A stretch of DNA of 64,000 bases from Chthoniobacteraceae bacterium (GTDB lineage: Bacteria > Verrucomicrobiota > Verrucomicrobiia > Chthoniobacterales > Chthoniobacteraceae), in NCBI GenBank assembly GCA_947476045.1, contig CANJNZ010000007.1, forward strand, positions 1 to 64,000, written 5' to 3'. Made by a program: the position numbers and the translations under genes. Position 1 is the first letter of the stretch; each line of letters begins with the position of its first letter. The notes under the pieces were generated by a model. It searched no databases and was not told where the DNA came from. It saw only the letters and a list, made by a program, of their open reading frames with translations. Positions 17,253 through 25,185 of this stretch are shown piece by piece.

Positions 17253-18320
17253 ATGCTCATCAAACGCTGGCAGCGATTTTTCGCACGCACCCTCCCCATT
17301 ATCGTCGCGTCCGGTCTGTTTTGTTTCGTTGCACCAGCGGCGGAAAAGTTGGACGAGAATCCTGCATCCGATGGCGATGGAAGTTTCACCGTTGGCCCCG
17401 AATACAAAACAGACCCCGACCTCACGGATCGCGGGAACCCCAAGGGGAAGTCGTTTGTGTTTTCGATGCCGCTGGCCGCGAGCAAGATTTTCCCGGGCAC
17501 CGATAAGACGCTCGAACCCGACAAAAAGCCCGTGCGGGTTGAGCGCAAAATCACGGTCTATGTGCCCGCCGCCTTCAAGGACGGCAGCAAGGCTCCCGTG
17601 CTCATCATTCACGACGGGCCGGGTCAGATTGGTTTTGTGCGCAACGCTCTCGATAATCTGACGATTTCCAAGGACCCGAACCGCACGCTGCCTGCGTTCA
17701 TCGCGGTGGCCGTCGAGAATGGCGGCAACGATGGGAAGAACAGCGAGCGCGGTCTGGAATACGATACGATGTCCGACCGGCTGGCGCGGTTCATTCACGA
17801 CGAAGTCCTGCCTGCGGTGCTGAACAATGTGGAAATCAAAGCCGCCTATCCGCGCATCGCCTTCACGGAAAATCCGTGGGGTCGCGCGGTGATTGGTTGC
17901 AGCTCGGGCGGCGCGGCGGCGCTGACGATGGGATGGTTCCGCCCCGATTGGTTCCGGCGCATCATCGCGTATTCGGGCACTTTCGTGGATCAGCAGGATG
18001 ATGACGCACCGGAGGAGGTAAAGTTTCCGCTCGGCGCGTGGGAATATCACTCCGGGATGAAGCTCATCGAAACCAGCGAGGTGAAGCCGTTGCGCATCTT
18101 CACACACGTCTCCGAGCAGGACCTTCGCGCAAATGACGCAGAGGAAACCAACCACAATTGGGTGATGGCCGGTCAGCGCACTGAGGCCGCGCTTCAAGCC
18201 AAAGGTTACCGCCACCGCTTCATTTTCAGCAAAGGCACCGGCCATTGTGACAAGCGTGTCTTTGAGCAAACACTGGCCGACACGCTCGTGTGGGTGTGGC
18301 GCGGCTACCGCGCGGAGTGA
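17253..18320 (+). CDS. Secreted esterase, alpha/beta hydrolase of the Fes/EsD type
   Basis: A 355-residue secreted protein: signal peptide about residues 1-29, then an alpha/beta-hydrolase of the esterase D/enterochelin esterase-like type. The nucleophile elbow is GCSSGG (Ser217, encoded around 17896). PVLIIHDGPG marks the oxyanion side strand, and the final FSKGTGHCDKRVFEQTL carries the likely catalytic His; LRIFTHVSEQDLRAND carries the likely Asp. Homologues are often carbohydrate esterases attached to polysaccharide utilisation; the neighbouring lectin-like gene agrees with this, but the substrate is not deducible. ATG 17253 gives a good signal peptide. Confidence 0.85.
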   Translation: MLIKRWQRFFARTLPIIVASGLFCFVAPAAEKLDENPASDGDGSFTVGPEYKTDPDLTDRGNPKGKSFVFSMPLAASKIFPGTDKTLEPDKKPVRVERKITVYVPAAFKDGSKAPVLIIHDGPGQIGFVRNALDNLTISKDPNRTLPAFIAVAVENGGNDGKNSERGLEYDTMSDRLARFIHDEVLPAVLNNVEIKAAYPRIAFTENPWGRAVIGCSSGGAAALTMGWFRPDWFRRIIAYSGTFVDQQDDDAPEEVKFPLGAWEYHSGMKLIETSEVKPLRIFTHVSEQDLRANDAEETNHNWVMAGQRTEAALQAKGYRHRFIFSKGTGHCDKRVFEQTLADTLVWVWRGYRAE

Positions 18321-18356
18321 TTGCCACGTTCATCGCTATTGTGATCGATGCAGATG

Positions 18357-18490
18357 AAACTACAGAGCACGCAGAGCACACGGAGGAGAAGCGGATGATT
18401 TGCACACACGCGGACGGCAAACCAAAAGGCGCGGGCTAACCCTGCAACGGATTCTCTGTTTCTCCGTGCTCTCTGTGCCCTCTGTAGTTT
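18357..18490. repeat. Long imperfect inverted repeat (CTCTGTG-type)
   Basis: The left arm 18357-18390 begins AAACTACAGAGCACGCAGAG; the right arm 18459-18490 ends with the reverse complement (CCCTCTGTAGTTT). Arms are 32-34 nt with a few mismatches and a 68-nt loop. It lies between the stop of the esterase and the start of the lectin-like gene. No T-tract follows, so it looks more like a dispersed palindromic repeat than a terminator. Confidence 0.7.
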
Positions 18491-18519
18491 TAAACAATTG
18501 CATCATTTCGGCCAAAGCC

Positions 18520-19365
18520 ATGAAACACACGACGACTTCTCTTGCTGCCTTCTTCGCATTCCTTTCGCTGCCGTGTTTGGCGCAGGAGGCGATTCTGGAT
18601 CTAGATGCGGATCGGGGTGTGACCGCCGGGGATGACGGGCATGTTTCGCTCTGGCAAAATCAGGTCGCAGGTTTTTCGGCGAAGGATTTTGTGAGCCGGG
18701 ATGAAGGACGGAAGGAGAAGGGATCGGGACAGCCAACTGTGCGCAAGGCGGTGAAGGAATTGAACGGGCATAACTCGCTCGTCTTTTTGCAGCAGGAACT
18801 CACGTGCATGGATGAGGACGCGTTTGATGTGCTGACGCGGGGCGGCGGTTGCACGTGGGTCACTGTGCTCGCAGCGCACAAGCAGCGCGTCGGTCTGGAG
18901 GACGTGAATTCTTTTTTCGGCAATTTGAAAAACAGCGACAACTTTGAGGGTGTGTGGGGATGCCTCAAGGACGACAACACGGTGTGGTGGGGTGCGCGCA
19001 ACGGCGTCTCGTTCGGGCGCTTTGACAAAAACAATCCGCAACTGCTCGGCCCGAAGCTTGAGACGGGACGTTTCCACATCGTGGTGGGGCGCATGGCGGC
19101 GGGGACGGGCAAGGTGAAGCTGGAACTCTTCGTGAACAGCGCCACGCCCGCAGGGGAGAAGGAAATCCCAGTGAATCCGAAAGCCAATCCATCTAAGATG
19201 TCCATCGGGCAGGAGCGCGACGCGACGAATCATCCGGGACACGAGTCGTTCGATGGTGAAATCGCACGTTTCTTGATCTTCGCGCGCGCTTTGCCGGATG
19301 AGGAATTGAAATCGCTCATCATTTCTCTGCGCGACCGCTACGGGATCGTGTCCGACAAGAAATGA
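18520..19365 (+). CDS. Secreted LamG/concanavalin-like lectin-domain protein
   Basis: A 281-residue protein, signal peptide MKHTTTSLAAFFAFLSL with cleavage after LAQ, followed by a single concanavalin A-like (LamG) beta-sandwich. Diagnostic strands: AILDLDADRGV...VSLWQNQVAGF at the start, LVFLQQELTC, RFHIVVGRM, KLELFVNSA, and the closing FDGEIARFLIFARALPDEE followed by LRDRYGI. Such single-domain lectin proteins are abundant in Verrucomicrobia and presumably bind glycans on the surface. The frame is open upstream to 18400 but that part runs through the inverted repeat; ATG 18520 begins the signal peptide. Confidence 0.8.
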   Translation: MKHTTTSLAAFFAFLSLPCLAQEAILDLDADRGVTAGDDGHVSLWQNQVAGFSAKDFVSRDEGRKEKGSGQPTVRKAVKELNGHNSLVFLQQELTCMDEDAFDVLTRGGGCTWVTVLAAHKQRVGLEDVNSFFGNLKNSDNFEGVWGCLKDDNTVWWGARNGVSFGRFDKNNPQLLGPKLETGRFHIVVGRMAAGTGKVKLELFVNSATPAGEKEIPVNPKANPSKMSIGQERDATNHPGHESFDGEIARFLIFARALPDEELKSLIISLRDRYGIVSDKK

Positions 19366-19422
19366 GTTACCGGTGATCGCATCCGGCGATTGCGTCCGCT
19401 GATGATTTCAATCGGGTGTGAA

Positions 19423-19629
19423 TCAGTGGAGGCGTTTGTGGGGAAGGGGAGATGTGCCGAGTGATTGCAGAATATCTTCTTCGAAAAGCTGTGCCTGCTC
19501 GGCGTCAGTGGTTGCGGTGTTGCAATGGCGGGCAGTGTCTTTTTGCACTATGGCGCGGCCCGGCGTGAAGTGACCGCGTCGCAGGTCGGTCTTCGATTTC
19601 CCGGCAGGATGTGGGCGTGGTGATTGCAC
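19423..19629 (-). CDS. Possible small ORF downstream of the ExeA-like ATPase gene
   Basis: A 68-residue frame with GTG start 3 nt after the ATPase stop. The second half (DAEQAQLFEEDILQSLGTSP) has the look of a real amphipathic helix, the first half is basic and Pro-rich. Position and tight spacing favour a fourth operon gene, but it has no recognisable family and no independent support. Confidence 0.35.
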   Translation of the reverse strand: MQSPRPHPAGKSKTDLRRGHFTPGRAIVQKDTARHCNTATTDAEQAQLFEEDILQSLGTSPLPHKRLH

Positions 19630-19632
19630 GGA

Positions 19633-20586
19633 TTACATCCGCTTTGCAGCGTCGCGAACGAGTGTTTCGTCGATGAGCGGGCTGCGCCGGTCGGCGGCTT
19701 CGATGAGGCTGAGCATTGCGATTTTGTTTACGCTGCGGCAGATGCCGCCAGAGTATTCGTGGAGCGCGTTGAGTGCGGATTCGGTGAAGAGTTCTTCCAG
19801 GCGACCTGCGGTCATGAGACGAAATCTTACATACTGCGCGACTTCGGCGGGTGTGAGCGGGCTCAGTTCGCAGCGCATGTAGATGCGGTTGCTGAGGGAG
19901 GCGTAGCTGGAGTGTGCGAGGCGATCGGCCAGACGTGATTCGCCGAAGAGCAGGCAGGTGGAGAGTTTTTCCTGCGGTGTCTCGATATTACTAATTGTGC
20001 GGATGATGTGCAGGCAGTCCGAGGAAAGGAGATGGCATTCATCCACGATGATGACGAGACGCTGGCCCTGCTGGTGCATTTCGATGATGTGATTGCTGAG
20101 CAGTTTCACGAGATCCTGCACTCGCGCGATGCCGGCGGGCAGCGCGAGATTAAGTTCGGAAAGAATCTCGCGCAGCAGTCCGGTTTTGCTGAGGCCCGGG
20201 GTGACGAGGACGAGCACTACGCGGTGCTTCGGTTCTTCAAAATGCTGGAGAAGGAGCTGGCTCACGAGTGTTTTTCCAGTGCCGCTGGGCCCGGTGACCA
20301 TGCCGAGCGAGGAACGGAAATCCACCGCGAGTGTCATGTTGCGAAATGCGTTTGCGTGGCTGTCCGTGCGAAAGAAAAACGCGGGGTGAACGGAGTCGGC
20401 GAACGGATTTTCCTTCAGCCCGAATTGGGTGACAAAGTTCCCTGCCGGCGCAAAGGGAACGATGCCCGGAGTGGGAACGGATGGGGCGGGTCCGATGAGA
20501 TCCATGAGAGGATCTGCGGTGGATTGCGATGGTGGTGTTGGAAACGGATTGACTGATGTGTCGAGTGGTTGGGCTTGAGGATTCAT
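19633..20586 (-). CDS. ExeA/GspA-type AAA ATPase
   Basis: A 317-residue ATPase of the ExeA (general secretion pathway GspA) type. After a Pro-rich 50-residue leader comes the family start FGLKENPFADSVHPAFFF, Walker A GPSGTGKT (99-106), Walker B RLVIIVDECHLL (176-187), the sensor segment STCLLFGESRLA, and the C-terminal RMRCELSPL-like lid (YMRCELSPLTPAEVAQYVRFRL). Proteins of this type serve type II secretion, type IV pilus or exosortase-linked export, and related forms act in transposition. The peptidoglycan-binding region of true ExeA is absent. Its partner is the FlhG/MinD-like ATPase upstream in the same operon, 39 nt away. Confidence 0.85.
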   Translation of the reverse strand: MNPQAQPLDTSVNPFPTPPSQSTADPLMDLIGPAPSVPTPGIVPFAPAGNFVTQFGLKENPFADSVHPAFFFRTDSHANAFRNMTLAVDFRSSLGMVTGPSGTGKTLVSQLLLQHFEEPKHRVVLVLVTPGLSKTGLLREILSELNLALPAGIARVQDLVKLLSNHIIEMHQQGQRLVIIVDECHLLSSDCLHIIRTISNIETPQEKLSTCLLFGESRLADRLAHSSYASLSNRIYMRCELSPLTPAEVAQYVRFRLMTAGRLEELFTESALNALHEYSGGICRSVNKIAMLSLIEAADRRSPLIDETLVRDAAKRM

Positions 20587-20625
20587 GGCTGTTTTGGTGG
20601 ATGGTTTACGGAAGTGAAATCTGCG

Positions 20626-21399
20626 TCAGGCGGCGGCGTGTTCCTGCGCGTGCGCGTTTGCATGGTAAATTGAGGTTGCGGTTTCTCCTGCCAGTCGCGC
20701 AGCGATTGCGGCGATGCGGAGTGCGTTGGAATTTGCGGGATTGGACATCGTGATCGGCTGGCGGCTTTGATTCGCCTGCTCGATGGAAGGGTCGCGCTGG
20801 AGGAAGCCGAGCGTGCTGAGCGCGGAATGCAGGAAGCGGTTCGAGCAACCAGTGATCCGTTCCATCACGCGGTTGGCTTGCTGTTCATTATCGGCCTGAT
20901 TGATGAGCAAATGCATTCGCGTCGTGAAATGGCTCTCGTGGGCGAGTTTGATGACGCCGTATGCGTCGAGCGTTGAAGCGAGGTTTGGTGTCGCCACCAC
21001 GACGGTGTCCTGCGCGAGTCCGAGGAAATGTGTGACGGAGGACGCGATGCCCGCGCCGGTGTCCAGGATGAGCACGTCAAACTCCGAGGCGACGCGGAGC
21101 AATTCGCGACCGAGAGCGTCCAGCACCTGCGCGCTGAGTTCCGCCATGCGGCCGATCCCCGATGCACCGCAGATCAATTGAACGCCGCACGGGCCGGGCG
21201 TGATGACTGAGTCGAGCGTCGCGCGCCCGTCCACGACATCAAGCAGTGTCGCCTTCGGGTTTACGCCGGCGAAAATATGGACGTTGGCCATGCCGAGGTC
21301 TGCGTCGAAAAGGAGCACCCTGTGCCCGAGTTGCGCGCATGCGACGGCGAGATTGACTGAGAATGTGGTTTTTCCCACGCCGCCCTTGCCGCTCGTCAC
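20626..21399 (-). CDS. FlhG/MinD-like ParA-family ATPase
   Basis: A deviant Walker A P-loop protein: TSGKGGVGKTTFSVNLA (both Lys present), LLFDADLGMANVHIFAGV (Walker A'), and FDVLILDTGAGI (Walker B), as in FlhG/FleN/MinD. FlhG positions or numbers flagella; relatives act with type IV pili or secretion systems, and the ExeA-like neighbour favours the latter, since no flagellar gene is in the window. The start is uncertain: the first usual start codon is GTG 21399, but homologous sequence (RTRIIAV) continues upstream to a TAA at 21436-21438, with a CTG directly after it at 21435. The true start may thus be CTG, or a rare codon in between. Confidence 0.85.
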   Translation of the reverse strand: MTSGKGGVGKTTFSVNLAVACAQLGHRVLLFDADLGMANVHIFAGVNPKATLLDVVDGRATLDSVITPGPCGVQLICGASGIGRMAELSAQVLDALGRELLRVASEFDVLILDTGAGIASSVTHFLGLAQDTVVVATPNLASTLDAYGVIKLAHESHFTTRMHLLINQADNEQQANRVMERITGCSNRFLHSALSTLGFLQRDPSIEQANQSRQPITMSNPANSNALRIAAIAARLAGETATSIYHANAHAQEHAAA

Positions 21400-21435
21400 T
21401 GCGATGATGCGCGTGCGTCCGCGCGAATGATTCAG

Positions 21436-21639
21436 TTATGCGCGCACGGTCGCGACGGAAGCGTGCTCCTCAAAAAGCCGGTGATAAATCCATGCGATCA
21501 AATCGTTGCGCCAGAGAGCCAGCGCTGCATCGCCGGGATGGGCCTCGCCGAGGAATTCGCTGAAGGTCTGCTCGATGAACTGAACGTGGGCCTGCCCGAG
21601 CATGACTGGCGCGGGCTGTGACTGTTTAGGACTTGTCAT
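21436..21639 (-). CDS. Small hypothetical protein, first gene of the ATPase operon
   Basis: A 67-residue protein beginning MTSPKQSQPAPVMLGQ, predicted all-helical after residue 15 (AHVQFIEQTFSEFLG, LALWRNDLIAWIYHRLFEEH). It has an ATG start and ends where the extended frame of the FlhG-like gene begins, so translational coupling is likely. I do not know the family. It could be a partner or regulator of the ATPase. Confidence 0.65.
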   Translation of the reverse strand: MTSPKQSQPAPVMLGQAHVQFIEQTFSEFLGEAHPGDAALALWRNDLIAWIYHRLFEEHASVATVRA

Positions 21640-21810
21640 TGATAAGAGATGAATACGAAAGGGGGCTCACAGCGGGAGGATGGCTTGCCGAATGGCGGGC
21701 CACAAGATGTGGTGGTGAGAGTTTCATCTTGACCACTACTAATGGACTGTCAGCTTCCAGCAGTCAAGCGCGATACGTGTTGTCCACCACGCAAATCGAG
21801 CTTTTATTCC

Positions 21811-22242
21811 ATGCCTACGATCCGCTTTTTCTGTGTCATCTGCGGGACTGCGCTCAAAGGAAACACCGACTCACCGAATGGCGTGGTCGAGTGCCATTCC
21901 TGCGCGCGACACGTCCCTGTGCCGATGCTTGCAGAAGCGCCCGGGCCTGCAGTGGGATGTGTGCCAGCTTTCCCGCCGGAGATTCTCGCAGTGGAGGTGA
22001 AGTTTCTTTGCACCTCGTGCAAAAGCCGGCTCGGTGCCGATGCTCATTGGGAGGGGCGTGGTGTCATCTGCCCTGTCTGTGGTGATACCACACGGGTGCC
22101 GCGTTGGTCCGGTGGATCGCAGTGGCCACTCACACCGGAGTCTGCAAATGGCACAAAGTTGCCGGGGGCTGTAAAGCTGAGCCCCGAGGAGATCGAATTT
22201 TTAAGCCAGTCGGCACCTGCCAAACCGGGGGCATCGAAATAG
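21811..22242 (+). CDS. Zinc-ribbon protein with four CxxC pairs
   Basis: A 143-residue protein with two zinc ribbons made of CVICG/CHSCA (about residues 8-31) and CTSCK/CPVCG (about 69-91), followed by a low-complexity tail with a short helix (LSPEEIEFLSQS). Zinc ribbons of this type bind protein or nucleic acid partners; no specific function is indicated. Start ATG 21811; the frame is open to 21742 but that extension is Cys/Arg-rich without merit. It is followed after 6 nt by a second zinc-ribbon gene, clearly the same operon. Confidence 0.75.
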   Translation: MPTIRFFCVICGTALKGNTDSPNGVVECHSCARHVPVPMLAEAPGPAVGCVPAFPPEILAVEVKFLCTSCKSRLGADAHWEGRGVICPVCGDTTRVPRWSGGSQWPLTPESANGTKLPGAVKLSPEEIEFLSQSAPAKPGASK

Positions 22243-22248
22243 CGGACA

Positions 22249-22959
22249 ATGGTCAAGACCTACATCCCACCTGATAATCGCGAGGTCGTGTGCCCTTCGT
22301 GCGGTGCTGAAATCATGGTCCAGCCTTCGCAGCGCAGCCGGCGCGTCCAGTGCCCGAAGTGCCGCGAAGTGGTGGTGATACCGACCGCACAAGACGCTGA
22401 AAACAGGACAAAGGAAAAAACGGCGCCGGCACCTGCGCCCGAAACATCTGGCGAGCGCGCACGCATCGAAGCACTCGAAGCGCGAGTCGCTGCACTCGAA
22501 ACGGCGCTGACCGCAGCACCAGCCGCCAAGCCCGTGGAGGAGCGCGTTGTTGAAAACAAAAAGCTTCAATGGATCGCCGTCGCAACGAAGCCGGATGAAT
22601 TTTTTTCGCCGGAGCGCGGCAACGCACTTGCACACAATCTTGGCACGGTGTCGCTTCGCGAAATTACGATTCGCACACCCGCCGGCGATACGGTTGCCAT
22701 CGGGCACGCGCTTTGGTTCAAGGAAGTTTTCGAGCGTGCGGGCTGGTCGGTCCACGGTCCGGAGGACGCCGTGCCTGACGCCGTCGGCGTGTCTCTTACC
22801 CTCGCTGTGACGGAGTTGCCTGTCGCAAAGGAAGCTGCGGAAACTTATCTCGCACTCAGGGCCGCAGGCTTTGAGCCAATCCCTGTGCTCGATCCCGCAT
22901 TTGCCGGGCGCAAGGAGACAGCGCTCGCCCTCACGCTTCCATTGGACGGTCACACGTAG
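22249..22959 (+). CDS. Zinc-ribbon, coiled-coil protein
   Basis: A 236-residue protein: a zinc ribbon with CPSCG and CPKCR (15-38), an Ala/Pro/Glu-rich linker, a short coiled coil ARIEALEARVAALETALTAA (about 70-90), and a C-terminal alpha/beta domain (about 105-235) that starts KKLQWIAVATKPDEFFSPERG and contains VSLREITIRTPAGD and LALRAAGFEPIPVLDP. The C-terminal domain resembles no family I can name with confidence. Coiled coil and zinc ribbon suggest oligomerisation and binding. It is in an operon with the preceding zinc-ribbon gene. Confidence 0.75.
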   Translation: MVKTYIPPDNREVVCPSCGAEIMVQPSQRSRRVQCPKCREVVVIPTAQDAENRTKEKTAPAPAPETSGERARIEALEARVAALETALTAAPAAKPVEERVVENKKLQWIAVATKPDEFFSPERGNALAHNLGTVSLREITIRTPAGDTVAIGHALWFKEVFERAGWSVHGPEDAVPDAVGVSLTLAVTELPVAKEAAETYLALRAAGFEPIPVLDPAFAGRKETALALTLPLDGHT

Positions 22960-23026
22960 CTACTATGGCAGGAGCAAATTGACTCTCCCGTCCGGTAAAT
23001 CCCAAACCTTTGCGGACCCAGGCGGG

Positions 23027-24148
23027 TTATGCTTTCAGCGCTTCCGTAATCGCCACCGCTGCCCGCGCTGCGGCTCCGCGTTCGCCGAGGCTGGCGATGA
23101 CTTCGCGCTGGGCACGCTGCTGGGCTTCGCGCGTGGCGGGGTGTTCGAGGAGCTGGAGAAGTTCGCTGGCGATGGGGCTTGGTTCCGCGTCGCCTTGCAA
23201 AAATTCGCGTGCAATTTCACGGCCTGCGAGGACGTTAGGCAGGCCGAGCCACGGGATTTTCAACAAGCGCCGCCCGATCACGTAGGTGAGCCACGCGACT
23301 TTGTAGAGGATGACCATCGGCAGGCCGAAGTAAGTCGCCTCCAGCGTGGCGGTGCCGCTGCACACCATGCCTGCGCCCGCGCGCTGCATGAGTGAGTGCG
23401 CAGTGCCGATGGTGATGGGGCAGAAGCTGTCGTCCTTTCCACGCGTGCGCAGGATTTCGCGCATCTCGGCGGCGAGCGTCTCGCTGGCGGCGGAGGCTTC
23501 AAAGCGGAGACGGTTGCGCGACATGCGCAGATGCACGGCGGCGTCGAGCATCACGGGGAAAATCTTGCGCACCTCCTTGCTGCGGCTGCCGGGGAGAAGC
23601 GCGACGAGTTGTGCATCGCGGGGCGCGTCGGTGCGCTGGCTCACGAGCGTGTCGAGCAGCGGATGGCCGATGCACACCGCGTGCAGCCCGCTTTGCTCGT
23701 AGAGCGGAATCTCGAAGGGGAAAAGGCACAGCATCAAGTCGAGATAGCGCGCCATTTTCGGGATGCGCCCCCGGTGCCACGCCCACACTTGCGGCGAGAC
23801 GTAGTGGATGATTTTCAGTTTCGGCAGACGTGCCTTCGCCGCCTGTGCGAGGCGCAGATTGAAGCCCGGGTAGTCCACCGTCACCAGCGCATCGGGCGCG
23901 GCAGCGGTGATTTCATCGAGCATCCGTGCAAGCTGGCGGCGGAAGTAACCGTATTTTTTCAACACATCCCACAGCCCGACGACCGCCTCATCCGCCCAGT
24001 CAAAAATCGCATCGCCCGCGAGCGCACGCATCTCCCGCCCGCCCGCGCCGAGAAATTCCACACCCGGCATTTTCTCCCGCAGTGCGCGCATCAGCTCCGC
24101 CCCGCGCGAATCCCCGCTGGCCTCACCGGCTACGATATACAGCTTCAT
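23027..24148 (-). CDS. lpxB: Lipid-A-disaccharide synthase
   Basis: LpxB joins UDP-2,3-diacylglucosamine and lipid X to make the lipid A disaccharide at the inner face of the cytoplasmic membrane. The 373-residue protein shows the family signatures: VAGEASGDSRGAELM (6-20), VTVDYPGFNLRLA (89-101), YVSPQVWAWHRGRI (117-129), LLPGSRSKEV (184-193) and the UDP-binding CSGTATLEAT (262-271). ATG 24148 overlaps the stop of the oxidoreductase gene by 4 nt. It is the last gene of the lpxI-gfo-lpxB operon. Confidence 0.97.
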   Translation of the reverse strand: MKLYIVAGEASGDSRGAELMRALREKMPGVEFLGAGGREMRALAGDAIFDWADEAVVGLWDVLKKYGYFRRQLARMLDEITAAAPDALVTVDYPGFNLRLAQAAKARLPKLKIIHYVSPQVWAWHRGRIPKMARYLDLMLCLFPFEIPLYEQSGLHAVCIGHPLLDTLVSQRTDAPRDAQLVALLPGSRSKEVRKIFPVMLDAAVHLRMSRNRLRFEASAASETLAAEMREILRTRGKDDSFCPITIGTAHSLMQRAGAGMVCSGTATLEATYFGLPMVILYKVAWLTYVIGRRLLKIPWLGLPNVLAGREIAREFLQGDAEPSPIASELLQLLEHPATREAQQRAQREVIASLGERGAAARAAVAITEALKA

Positions 24149-25185
24149 GCGGTCGGCATTTGCGAGGCCTCGATTTGCCTCGTGATTTCGAGGGCGAGTT
24201 CGAGGGCGGCGGTGGCTTGGTGGCCGCTGACTTTTGGCTGGGAACCGGCGCGGGCACATTCGACGAAGGAGACGAGTTCGCGCTTGAGGGGTTCGTCTTT
24301 TTCGATGGGGACTGGCTCGCGCACGAGGCGTTTGCCGGCGAATTCGGTGACGATGGTCCCGCCGCCCGCGAGGCCGAGCAATTTGCCGACGAAGCTGCTT
24401 TCGCGTTCGTCGCTGCGCGCGAGGCGGAGGAGGTAGCCGTCCTGCCGCTGGTAATCGAGCGAGAGGTAGGCGTCGCTTTGAAAGACGCGAATCTTGCGCA
24501 CTTTTTCCTGGCTGATGCGCGATGCGGTGATGTTGGCGACGCAGCCGTTCTCGAAGCGGATGCGGACGTTGGCGATGTCTTCGCGCTTGCTCAAGATGGG
24601 CACGCCGACGGCGTCCACCTGTGTCCACGGGGAGCGGACGAGGTGGAGGATGATTTCGAGGTCGTGGATCATCACGTCGAGCACGACGCCGACATCGAGG
24701 CTGCGACCGGGATACGGCGAGAGGCGCGTGGCTTCGATGAAGCGCGGGGCGTTGAGGCGTTCCTCCAGCGCGGACATGACTGGGTTGAAGCGCTCGATGT
24801 GGCCGACTTGCAGGACGAGGCCGCGGGCCTGCGCGAGGTCGCACAATTCGCGCGCTTGTTCGGGTGTTTCGGTGAAGGGTTTTTCGACGAGCACGTGCTT
24901 GCCGCGTTCGAGCAGTGCCTTCGCGATTTCAAAGTGCGTGACGGTGGGTGTGGCGATGGTGGCGGCGTCCACGAGCGCTGCAAATTCATCAAGCGACGTG
25001 ACGGGTTTCGCACCGTATTTCGCAGCAATCTCGCTGGCGGTCTCGGCGCGTGTGTCGAGGATCGCGGCGAACTTCGCATCCGGCAGCTCGGAGAAAATGC
25101 GCGCATGGTTTTTTCCCATGCTGCCGGTGCCGACAACGCCCAGACGGATTTCGGATTTCGGATTTCGGATTTCAGATTTGGTCAT
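24145..25185 (-). CDS. Gfo/Idh/MocA oxidoreductase, possible GnnA-like UDP-GlcNAc 3-dehydrogenase
   Basis: A 346-residue NAD(P)-dependent oxidoreductase: Rossmann motif GVVGTGSMGKNHARIF, the HVLVEKPFT signature with its catalytic Lys, GHIERFNP, and DVMIHDLEIIL with the conserved His. It is coupled by ATGA overlaps to lpxI before and lpxB after. In bacteria that make N-linked lipid A (Acidithiobacillus, Leptospira) the Gfo/Idh/MocA enzyme GnnA oxidises the UDP-GlcNAc 3-position and is encoded among lpx genes; the location here suggests the same, though the partner aminotransferase GnnB is not in the window. Residues 3-14 are encoded by a heptamer repeat, so the natural N-terminus was extended or replaced. 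Confidence 0.88.
   Translation of the reverse strand: MTKSEIRNPKSEIRLGVVGTGSMGKNHARIFSELPDAKFAAILDTRAETASEIAAKYGAKPVTSLDEFAALVDAATIATPTVTHFEIAKALLERGKHVLVEKPFTETPEQARELCDLAQARGLVLQVGHIERFNPVMSALEERLNAPRFIEATRLSPYPGRSLDVGVVLDVMIHDLEIILHLVRSPWTQVDAVGVPILSKREDIANVRIRFENGCVANITASRISQEKVRKIRVFQSDAYLSLDYQRQDGYLLRLARSDERESSFVGKLLGLAGGGTIVTEFAGKRLVREPVPIEKDEPLKRELVSFVECARAGSQPKVSGHQATAALELALEITRQIEASQMPTA
25147..25179. repeat. GATTTCG heptamer array inside the oxidoreductase start
   Basis: Four full 7-bp units GATTTCG/GATTTCA plus a partial one, directly at the 5' end of the Gfo/Idh/MocA coding sequence. On the coding strand they translate as SEIRNPKSEIR. The array shares its period with the GATTGCG arrays elsewhere in the window. 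Confidence 0.9.
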
